From an uncultured bacterium (GTDB lineage Bacteria; Patescibacteriota; Minisyncoccia; Phycocordibacterales; PALSA-1337): 6,689 nucleotides of DNA. Every line of letters starts with the position of its first letter. Position 1 is the stretch's first letter. The notes below the pieces were generated by a model, which worked only from the letters and a program-made list of their open reading frames with translations, ran no database searches and had not been told where the DNA came from. Of the stretch, positions 1 to 4,263 are shown one piece after another. The stretch lies in the NCBI GenBank assembly GCA_903826185.1, contig CAIKDL010000104.1, positions 1 to 6,689 on the forward strand. Direction: 5' to 3'. A program made the position numbers and the translations under genes.

Positions 1-56
1 TAATTTACTGTATACTACAAACACTATAAAAAAATGTAAGTTGGTCTAAATTAAAA

Positions 57-932
57 ATGAATATAAAAAAATACTTTTCTTTCACAGCGCTAGTCATAGG
101 AGCTTTTTTAGGAGCATCTGCTTTGTCAGTATTGGCACAGACACCTGGTATATGGAAAGCCGCACCATCTGCGCCACCAAGTAATAATGTCCCCGCACCA
201 CTCAATACTGGAGCATTACCACAAGGGAAGCTTGGCAATTTGGGCATTGGGACAATTACTCCAGCTGAAAGACTTCAAGTGTCAGGAGGTAATATTCTAG
301 TTGATAACCAGGCTACGTTTGCTGCAAAAAATACATCAGGAGCCGAAGAGTACTGGATGTGGCCTAGATGGTCAGACAACACCATGTATACAAACTTTGG
401 TGCTAATGGTTGGAACATACGTAACAATGCTAGTAATCCGGTCATGTTTATGACAAATGGAGGTAATGTTGGAATAGGAACAACTAATCCAACTGCCACT
501 CTTGATGTAAATGGTACTGTAAAATTTTCAGCCGCAGGTATACCTGGTGCTGGTAAGGTTCTTACCTCTGATGCAAATGGCAATGCCACATGGCAGTATT
601 CAGCTACGGCTGCAGCGCCGGTTTATCCAATCTGTGCTGCTGGTGAAACATTGATTCCTGGAGGTAGCACACAATCATACATCACAGCCGCAAGTTCTAT
701 TTGTAAATGTTTTATGAAGACTGGTACAAATACTCTTGGTCAGGACCTTGGATATAATGAAGTAAATGGTAATTGCGGCACGAACTATGTTGATTCCCAG
801 TGGGGTTGTGATGGTAACGGATGTGGTCTTACGTCATGTGCCTTAAGAGCCACGTATATGTCTTATGGATATGGTACGAGAGAGCAAAGATATACAAACG
901 GTGCGGCTACATGTTATAGAGATTATAAATAG
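57..932 (+). CDS. Secreted GIGT-repeat protein with Cys-rich C-terminal domain
   Basis: A 291-aa protein that is probably exported and surface-exposed or extracellular. Residues 1-27 form a Sec signal peptide (KK at 4-5, hydrophobic core, likely cleavage after VLA-27). Residues 33-52 are Pro-rich (W33, 'PPSNNVPAPLNTG'), a segment common after the signal peptide of Patescibacteria secreted proteins. Two GIGT units follow: 'NLGIGTITPAERLQVSG' (61-77) and 'NVGIGTTNPTATLDVNG' (137-153), the second leading into 'GAGKVLTSDANGNATWQ' (164-180). This is the repeat style of phage tail fibres and large bacterial surface proteins, where it precedes a folding or binding domain. No peptidase S74 chaperone domain is present. 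The last 100 residues contain all eight cysteines (193, 216, 218, 240, 251, 256, 261, 286), enough for four disulfides. The ATG follows an A-rich stretch with no Shine-Dalgarno; a TATAAA at 25-30 could be its -10 box. An adhesin or appendage role is inference; the specific function is unknown. Confidence 0.85.
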   Translation: MNIKKYFSFTALVIGAFLGASALSVLAQTPGIWKAAPSAPPSNNVPAPLNTGALPQGKLGNLGIGTITPAERLQVSGGNILVDNQATFAAKNTSGAEEYWMWPRWSDNTMYTNFGANGWNIRNNASNPVMFMTNGGNVGIGTTNPTATLDVNGTVKFSAAGIPGAGKVLTSDANGNATWQYSATAAAPVYPICAAGETLIPGGSTQSYITAASSICKCFMKTGTNTLGQDLGYNEVNGNCGTNYVDSQWGCDGNGCGLTSCALRATYMSYGYGTREQRYTNGAATCYRDYK

Positions 933-950
933 TACAAATATTTTGTACTA
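930..950 (+). terminator. AT-rich hairpin on the stop codon of the secreted-protein gene
   Basis: TAGTACAAA (930-938) pairs perfectly with TTTGTACTA (942-950) around a 3-nt loop, giving a 9-bp stem that includes the TAG stop at 930-932. The following bases are AT-rich but hold no long T run, so this would be a weak intrinsic terminator or an mRNA 3'-end stabiliser. It also overlaps the degenerate signal-peptide region of the next locus. The structure is certain; the function is inferred. Confidence 0.4.
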
Positions 951-1196
951 ATATTTATTGCTCTACCAATATTCATATTTTTTGGTTTTTCAAAAGCTCA
1001 TGCTCAATTGTCTGGGCCGTACGATTTACATGGTTGGGCATGGTCATCTAATATCGGTTGAATAAATTTAAATTCTTCTGATTCTGGATCTGGGGGGGTG
1101 GTCCACATAAGGTTCAAATGTTTAGTAATGGACGTTTGGCGGGTTACGCTTGGTCTACATATATATGGTTGGATAAGCTTTAATTTTGCAGACCAA
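933..1196 (+). pseudogene. Broken secreted protein of the GYAWS-IGWISFN repeat family
   Basis: Directly after the preceding stop, and in the same frame, codons 933-1058 read as a signal peptide (KYFVLIFIALPIFIFFG, then SKAHA before the likely cleavage site) followed by 'QLSGPYDLHGWAWSSNIG'. A TGA at 1059-1061 then sits where the family has Trp (GW[I/V]). The frame continues 'INLNSSDSGSGG' to a run of seven G (1092-1098). Beyond it the homology moves to another frame (1094-1165), reading 'PHKVQMFSNGRLAGYAWSTYI'. At the ATATAT run (1160-1166) it returns to the first frame with 'GWISFNFADQTG' (1167-1202). A one-base loss in the G run, a one-base gain in the AT run and a TGG-to-TGA change explain everything. 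No ATG, GTG or TTG start remains in frame between the upstream stop and the signal peptide. It is a decayed gene unless these are assembly errors. The family is frequent in Parcubacteria-type genomes and its role is unknown. Confidence 0.7.
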
Positions 1197-1538
1197 ACTG
1201 GAAATGAAAAGCTAAGTCAATTAAAAGTTGAATTTCCTGGGATAGCCAAGTACCTATTTTCAAGTAGAAAAGGTTATGAAAATAACCACGTTCCAATTGA
1301 AAGTGGTTATTATAATAATGAAAAGAAAGAGTTTGTAATTGAAATGGAGATTCATCCTGATTTACAGGCTCATGAAGGAATTTTACACGGAGGAACAGAA
1401 GCATATTTCTTGGATATTGGAGGAGGAATGGCCTCATTGATTGAGGCACAAAAATTAGGCAAAAATGTAGTCACTAAAAAAATTAAAGACAAGGATTTAC
1501 CGGTTGTTCGTGGTTCTATAGAAATGAAATTTATATAG
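1098..1538 (+). CDS. Chimeric ORF: GWISFN remnant fused to truncated hotdog (PaaI-like) thioesterase domain
   Basis: The open frame encodes 146 aa from a GTG at 1098, but that start is doubtful: it lies in the G run of the preceding pseudogene, and residues 1-22 are its out-of-frame reading. Residues 24-35 are the family's 'GWISFNFADQTG'. From about residue 37 the character changes. 'FVIEMEIHPDLQAHEGILHGGTEAYFLDIGG' (79-109) resembles the core of PaaI/acyl-CoA thioesterase hotdog domains, with the 'HEGILHGG' turn into the central helix and D106 near the usual acidic position. 'RGSIEMKF' (138-145) fits the next beta strand, then the frame stops. A complete hotdog needs roughly 40 more residues, and no other frame downstream supplies them. 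No in-frame start lies between the GWISFN part and the hotdog part. It is probably a junction of two broken genes and not a functional enzyme. The hotdog call rests on motif memory only. Confidence 0.45.
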   Translation: MVHIRFKCLVMDVWRVTLGLHIYGWISFNFADQTGNEKLSQLKVEFPGIAKYLFSSRKGYENNHVPIESGYYNNEKKEFVIEMEIHPDLQAHEGILHGGTEAYFLDIGGGMASLIEAQKLGKNVVTKKIKDKDLPVVRGSIEMKFI

Positions 1539-1553
1539 CAGTTTTATTGTTTA

Positions 1554-1578
1554 TTAACATCATTAACATGGTTAACAT
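1554..1578. repeat. Three TTAACAT units at 9-bp spacing
   Basis: TTAACAT occurs at 1554-1560, 1563-1569 and 1572-1578, a regular 9-bp phase just downstream of the truncated hotdog ORF. This could be a small iteron-like or operator array, or simple AT-rich drift. The third unit is also part of a longer inverted-repeat arm (1568-1578). Confidence 0.4.
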
Positions 1579-1665
1579 CTATTAGGTATATACCTCCAAA
1601 TACGAGGTTCTAACTTCGTTCATTAATCTCCACCAGCTTAGATTAAGTTATCACATGTTAACCAT
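1568..1665. repeat. Inverted repeats in the region upstream of the HTH/Fic cassette
   Basis: ATGGTTAACAT (1568-1578) is the exact reverse complement of ATGTTAACCAT (1655-1665), an 11-bp pair 76 bp apart whose right arm touches the putative -35 box of the HTH gene. Between the arms lie a perfect 12-bp palindrome, AGGTATATACCT (1584-1595), and a 7-bp pair, TTAATCT (1623-1629) / AGATTAA (1640-1646). No gene is apparent in 1539-1699. Autoregulating toxin-antitoxin cassettes usually have such operators, so binding by the HTH protein is a reasonable inference. The repeats themselves are directly visible. Confidence 0.5.
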
Positions 1666-1693
1666 TGCAATATTGGTTAGCATAGTGTATTAT
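1665..1693 (+). promoter_or_regulatory. Sigma70-like promoter of the HTH/Fic cassette
   Basis: TTGCAA (1665-1670) and TATTAT (1688-1693) are separated by 17 bp, matching the -35/-10 consensus at 4/6 and 5/6. The -10 box ends 6 nt before the ATG at 1700, so transcription would begin at about the start codon and give a leaderless mRNA. No Shine-Dalgarno precedes that ATG, which agrees with this. Confidence 0.5.
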
Positions 1694-1699
1694 GTACTC

Positions 1700-1966
1700 A
1701 TGAAAAACAAAACAGACAAACAATTATTATCAACAGCGGAAGTGGCAAAGATTCTTGGTATTAGCCGTGTGGCTGTATTTAAGAAGATTGTCGGCGGTGA
1801 TATAAAAGCCTCGAAAGTTGGTCGTAATTATGTTATTGAGAGTGCTGATTTGAGCGCTGCTCTCGGTGTAGTTTTATCACCCGAAAGAAAGAGGGAAATA
1901 GAAAAATCGGTTGAGAAGACAGTAAGGGAATACGGTGAAGCCCTCAAGATGCTTGGTAAAGAATAA
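1700..1966 (+). CDS. Helix-turn-helix DNA-binding protein, probable antitoxin of the Fic/Doc gene
   Basis: An 88-aa protein. Residues 8-46 ('LLSTAEVAKILGISRVAVFKK', split across 9-29, then 'GRNYVI' at 41-46) form an excisionase/MerR-like helix-turn-helix with the short wing typical of such domains. Residues 58-88 are a charged helix (SPERKREIEKSVEK...) that could bind and neutralise a partner. I chose the ATG at 1700. An upstream in-frame ATG at 1655 would add a hydrophobic 15-residue leader foreign to this family, and would place the promoter inside the gene. The stop is 4 nt before the toxin start, so the two genes are probably co-transcribed and co-translated. HTH proteins paired with Fic/Doc genes act as antitoxin and autorepressor in known cassettes. 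No '(S/T)xxxE(G/N)' Fic-inhibitory motif is visible, so AMP-pocket blocking is not supported. Function is inferred mostly from the domain and the neighbour. Confidence 0.75.
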   Translation: MKNKTDKQLLSTAEVAKILGISRVAVFKKIVGGDIKASKVGRNYVIESADLSAALGVVLSPERKREIEKSVEKTVREYGEALKMLGKE

Positions 1967-1970
1967 TTCT

Positions 1971-2387
1971 ATGAGAAAACTATCTGTTGCAGATGTTGAA
2001 TATATCGCTTACGATTTGGCCAAAAAGCTGATGTCTTTTGATGAGCCAATACCAGATTTTGTCACTCGCTATCCGGATGTGCTTGAGCGATGCCTTATTG
2101 CACCATTTCAAACTTATGATAAGAGAGATCTTTATCCATCTCTAGTAAAAAAAGTTGCGATTTTATTTTATCTTTTAATTAAAAATCACCCATTTCAAAA
2201 CGGTAACAAAAGAATAGCTGTATCTACGGCACTATTTTTCTTGGTTGATAACGGTAAATGGTTGAAAATAAGCAATCAGGAGCTTTATAATTTTGCAAAA
2301 TGGGTTGCGGAGAGTAATGCCAATCTCAAAGATCCGACCGTTGATGCTGTGGAGAAATTTGTTAATTTATACATTATTGATTTATAA
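1971..2387 (+). CDS. Fic/Doc-family protein, probable toxin
   Basis: A 138-aa single-domain Fic-fold protein, the size of Doc-type toxins. Fic enzymes transfer AMP or other phosphate-containing groups from nucleotides to target proteins; Doc phosphorylates elongation factor Tu. The signature is 'HPFQNGNKRIA' (73-83), giving catalytic H73, the G78-N79 anion loop, and K80/R81 as in Doc (ANKR) rather than classic Fic (GNGR). The residue that is usually Asp/Glu and helps hold Mg is N77, so metal binding may differ. Upstream helices include 'YIAYDLAKKL' (11-20) and the hydrophobic helix 'KKVAILFYLLI' (60-70) that packs against the active loop. The ATG at 1971 is 4 nt after the upstream stop. A GTG at 1935 would extend it by 12 residues into the upstream gene and is less likely. 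Together with the HTH gene it forms a plausible toxin-antitoxin module; the target is unknown. Confidence 0.85.
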   Translation: MRKLSVADVEYIAYDLAKKLMSFDEPIPDFVTRYPDVLERCLIAPFQTYDKRDLYPSLVKKVAILFYLLIKNHPFQNGNKRIAVSTALFFLVDNGKWLKISNQELYNFAKWVAESNANLKDPTVDAVEKFVNLYIIDL

Positions 2388-2445
2388 TAAGTTCTGGTAT
2401 ATAAACTTGCTTCATATCATATTTATCAATCATTAATAAAATAAT

Positions 2446-2898
2446 ATGGAATTCATCGTTTTTTTGGTAGTGTTGCTTGTGGTCCTGATCTTTTCTTCTT
2501 TGCGCGTTTTGAATGAGTATGAACGCGGAGTTATTTTCAGGCTCGGTAAATGCACCGGTGTCAAAGGTCCAGGGTTAATAACGCTTGTACCTATTTTTCA
2601 GAAAATGATGAAGATCTCGTTGCGTACGGTTACCATGAACATTCCATCTCAGAAGATTATTACCAAAGACAATGTCTCTATTGATATCGCTGGTGTGGCT
2701 TATTATCAAATAGTCGATACTCGGAAGTCGGTGATCGGCATTGAAAATGTCACTGACGCGGTCAGTCAGATCGCTCAGACGACAGTCCGTAACGTGGTTG
2801 GCCAATTCATGCTGGACCAGCTTTTGTCACAGACGGAGCAGATCAATACTCAGATCAAAAATGTCATCGACCAACACAGGCCAGCATCAAATATATGA
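2446..2898 (+). CDS. Slipin/stomatin-like SPFH protein, C-terminally truncated
   Basis: The encoded 150 aa match the N-terminal half of slipins, membrane-anchored SPFH proteins that form large membrane assemblies and often influence proteases. Residues 2-19 are a hydrophobic anchor. 'NEYERGVIFRLG' (23-34) and 'GPGLITLVPIF' (41-51) are the typical slipin start. 'VTMNIPSQKIITKDNVSI' (62-79), 'VAYYQI' (84-89) and 'AQTTVRNVVGQF' (110-121) continue the SPFH domain. After 'KNVIDQH' (138-144), where slipins go on for about 100 more residues with the end of the SPFH domain and a coiled coil, the frame reads RPASNI and stops. No other frame resumes the slipin sequence, so this is a deletion or recombination end rather than a simple frameshift. 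The TGA overlaps the next gene's ATG (ATGA). No clear Shine-Dalgarno precedes the ATG, which lies in an AT-rich stretch. It could be a pseudogene or a shortened functional protein. Confidence 0.75.
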   Translation: MEFIVFLVVLLVVLIFSSLRVLNEYERGVIFRLGKCTGVKGPGLITLVPIFQKMMKISLRTVTMNIPSQKIITKDNVSIDIAGVAYYQIVDTRKSVIGIENVTDAVSQIAQTTVRNVVGQFMLDQLLSQTEQINTQIKNVIDQHRPASNI

Positions 2899-3563
2899 GA
2901 TACAAAAAGTCTCTTACTGTTCTGTTGGTCATAGCGATTATAGCTATAGCCGTATGTGTTCGTTATCTTTCTACTAAGACCATTTCGCACGTTTACCAGA
3001 TAGACAACGGATCCTTGATCAGTGGAAGATTCGGATATCAGTTTGTCATACCAAGTGGCTGGCACGTGCCTATGTCTTTCAGTGCTTGCGAGGATACCGA
3101 TGTAAGAACGGGCCGTCATAATTGCCTGAATAACACCCTCGAAACTACTGTAAAAAATTGGAGCCCCGATGATGCTGAGGCTGTAGTCCTAACAGACCTG
3201 TCTGTTCCAGAAGAGACCGCTTTCACTGATAAAGTGAACAAAGGCCAAACCAATATCTATGATTTTCCTGGAAATATCATAAGCATCGTCGCCTTGAATG
3301 TGGTTTCGACCATGGATGTTATCGAGCTGAACACGGCTACCAGTTCACTAAAAAAGATCACCACAAAGAACGGCTATAACGGTTTCTCATACCACCGAGA
3401 GATGCCACAAGGCAAGGAAGCTGACGTGATCAGTGTGATGTTTCCTTCGAAGGGAATTCTTTCAAATGGAAAAATCGCCAATAGGATCACCATACTTTAT
3501 AGCGGTAAAGTTGCGACGAAGAGCCCTGTGTTAGATCTGGCGGACTCCATCTCCAGCTTATAA
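2895..3563 (+). CDS. Membrane-anchored protein of unknown function
   Basis: A 222-aa protein that I do not recognise. Residues 1-5 are basic (MRYKK) and 7-23 a single hydrophobic helix, so the N-terminus is a membrane anchor or uncleaved signal with the rest outside. From about residue 43, 'GRFGYQFVIPSGWHV' (44-58) is the beta-hairpin style of PsbP-like/lipoprotein domains ('f.y..p.gw'), a loose resemblance only. Two extracytoplasmic cysteines (C65, C77) could form a disulfide. The C-terminal part alternates beta strands ('ITILYSGKV', 198-206) and ends in a short helix. The start overlaps the truncated slipin stop in an ATGA arrangement, so it is probably translated by coupling to that gene, and a hairpin terminator follows 22 bp after the stop. 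This extensive overlap suggests the two genes were joined by the event that truncated the slipin, or that they form an operon. Confidence 0.75.
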   Translation: MRYKKSLTVLLVIAIIAIAVCVRYLSTKTISHVYQIDNGSLISGRFGYQFVIPSGWHVPMSFSACEDTDVRTGRHNCLNNTLETTVKNWSPDDAEAVVLTDLSVPEETAFTDKVNKGQTNIYDFPGNIISIVALNVVSTMDVIELNTATSSLKKITTKNGYNGFSYHREMPQGKEADVISVMFPSKGILSNGKIANRITILYSGKVATKSPVLDLADSISSL

Positions 3564-3585
3564 GACTTGGTATCAAAATAAAAAA

Positions 3586-3620
3586 TAAACTACCTCGCAG
3601 CAAGCTGGCGAGGTAGTTTA
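3586..3620. terminator. Bidirectional hairpin terminator
   Basis: TAAACTACCTCGC (3586-3598) is exactly complementary to GCGAGGTAGTTTA (3608-3620), a 13-bp stem with a 9-nt loop. Read on the minus strand, the stem is followed by a T-rich run (complement of the A-rich 3576-3589), a good Rho-independent terminator. On the plus strand the trailing Ts are few, but the strong stem lies just after the 222-aa gene. It therefore probably serves both that gene and, as a backup, the convergent lipoprotein gene. Confidence 0.75.
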
Positions 3621-3699
3621 TTGCCTCAGCCTAAGCTTTCGCGGTGATTTTTTATAATGACACCGATAGTCAAGTTGATAGTGTTGCGTGGTTTTCATT

Positions 3700-3727
3700 A
3701 AAAAAGCGCCATCTTGCGACGGCGCTT
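3700..3727 (-). terminator. Rho-independent terminator of the lipoprotein gene
   Basis: On the minus strand AAGCGCC (complement of 3721-3727) and GGCGCTT (complement of 3704-3710) form a 7-bp GC-rich stem, followed by a T run from the six As at 3700-3705. It lies 8 bp past the lipoprotein stop and has the canonical form. Confidence 0.8.
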
Positions 3728-3735
3728 AAGGGACC

Positions 3736-4104
3736 TCATTTGTGGTCATCGTGGCGCTCATGCTCATGATCGCGGTCACCACGGCCTTTGCCATGGTCTC
3801 GCGGTATCGCATGGTTGCGATAATCCCGATGGACATTCGCCCAAACATGGAAACGTCGCAACCGGAACTCGTCGCAGTAGAACCAGACGCCGCCGGGACC
3901 GAGGTACAAGTACCGGTCACCGACCCACCCGATGTATCCTTGATCGGTCAGGACATAATAATCCGGAACGACCACGACCGGCGGGGGAACTGGGGCCGGC
4001 TGTTCGTAGACCACGACCGGCGGTGGCCCATACGTTCTCAATTGAACCGCGCAGCCGGCCAACAAGGCCACTGTCAACAAACTAACACATACTCTCATTT
4101 TCAT
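3736..4104 (-). CDS. Small lipoprotein with PPVVV repeats and His/Asp-rich tail
   Basis: A 122-aa protein with a lipoprotein signal: MKMR, a hydrophobic stretch and lipobox LAGC with lipidated C18. Residues 27-47 are Pro/Val-rich ('PPPVVV' then 'PPPVVVV', the second unit arising from a 15-bp DNA repeat). Residues 48-102 form a compact Tyr/Trp-rich core ('DYYVLTDQGYIGWVGDRYLY', 48-67; 'FHVWANVHRDYRNHAI', 85-100). The tail (103-122) is rich in His, Asp and Arg ('DRDHEHERHDDHK') and could bind metal. I recall similar small lipoproteins from Verrucomicrobiota and other Gram-negatives, where the lipid holds them in an envelope membrane; the function is unknown. The region is visibly more GC-rich than its neighbours. 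It has its own promoter, Shine-Dalgarno and terminators, so it looks like a self-contained transferred unit. ORFs on the opposite strand here are shadows. The stop is TGA. Confidence 0.8.
   Translation of the reverse strand: MKMRVCVSLLTVALLAGCAVQLRTYGPPPVVVYEQPAPVPPPVVVVPDYYVLTDQGYIGWVGDRYLYLGPGGVWFYCDEFRLRRFHVWANVHRDYRNHAIPRDHGKGRGDRDHEHERHDDHK
3970..4023 (-). repeat. 15-bp direct repeat encoding the PPVVV units
   Basis: GACCACGACCGGCGG occurs at 3970-3984 and 4009-4023, 39 bp (13 codons) apart, in frame within the lipoprotein gene. It looks like a small internal duplication that produced the second Pro/Val unit. Confidence 0.6.
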
Positions 4105-4113
4105 AATGGATAG

Positions 4114-4119
4114 TCCTTT
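4114..4119 (-). promoter_or_regulatory. Shine-Dalgarno of the lipoprotein gene
   Basis: Minus-strand AAAGGA lies 9 nt before the ATG at 4104 and supports that start. The AAGAAAGGA stretch is a normal ribosome-binding site, unlike the SD-less starts of neighbouring plus-strand genes. Confidence 0.7.
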
Positions 4120-4127
4120 CTTACGGT

Positions 4128-4156
4128 ACTGTACTATTCTATTACTTTTAAGTCAA
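4128..4156 (-). promoter_or_regulatory. Sigma70-like promoter of the lipoprotein gene
   Basis: On the minus strand TTGACT (4156-4151) and TACAGT (4133-4128) are 17 bp apart, matching consensus at 5/6 and 4/6. The start would lie near 4121, leaving a leader of about 17 nt that contains only a short upstream margin before the Shine-Dalgarno. The promoter faces away from the ftsH promoter. Confidence 0.5.
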
Positions 4157-4166
4157 ACAGTAATAG
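4139..4166. promoter_or_regulatory. 8-bp inverted repeat over the lipoprotein -35 region
   Basis: CTATTACT (4139-4146) and AGTAATAG (4159-4166) are perfect inverted repeats with a 12-bp spacer that contains the -35 box. The half-site centres are 20 bp apart, about two helical turns, as for a dimeric repressor. No regulator is known, so an operator role is inference. Confidence 0.35.
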
Positions 4167-4227
4167 TTTATCTCTGTCACCCCAATCTATCACTAATGTC
4201 ACCTCATATGGTTAACTGTACACGAAA

Positions 4228-4255
4228 TTGATTTGTGGTCATTTTTCTGTATAAT
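4228..4255 (+). promoter_or_regulatory. Sigma70-like promoter of ftsH
   Basis: TTGATT (4228-4233) and a perfect TATAAT (4250-4255) are 16 bp apart. The -10 ends 8 nt before the ATG at 4264, so transcription would begin about 1-2 nt before the start codon. The bases between hold no Shine-Dalgarno, so ftsH mRNA is probably leaderless or nearly so. Confidence 0.65.
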
Positions 4256-4263
4256 CAAGCTAT

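Noticed and set aside
1059..1061. TGA in a conserved Trp position, suggesting a code where TGA means Trp
   Set aside because: The slipin and lipoprotein genes end at TGA and Trp is TGG throughout ftsH. The same locus also has two frameshifts, so decay explains it.
1601..1635. GGTTCTAAC ... CTCCACCA, resembling the 3' end of a tRNA or tmRNA
   Set aside because: The proposed T-arm does not pair in the right register (only a 5-bp hairpin with an 8-nt loop), and there is no matching acceptor strand upstream.
3653..3658. TATAAT as a plus-strand promoter between the two terminators
   Set aside because: No acceptable -35 box lies 16-18 bp upstream and no plus-strand gene follows.
3742..4113. Plus-strand open frames opposite the lipoprotein gene
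   Set aside because: The minus strand has a lipobox, Shine-Dalgarno, promoter and terminator. The plus frames are repetitive His/Arg or mixed sequences typical of shadows.
4208..4216. ATGGTTAAC shared with the repeat arm at 1568
   Set aside because: It is a 9-bp match in AT-rich DNA containing a palindromic GTTAAC core; chance is likely and no second arm is present nearby.
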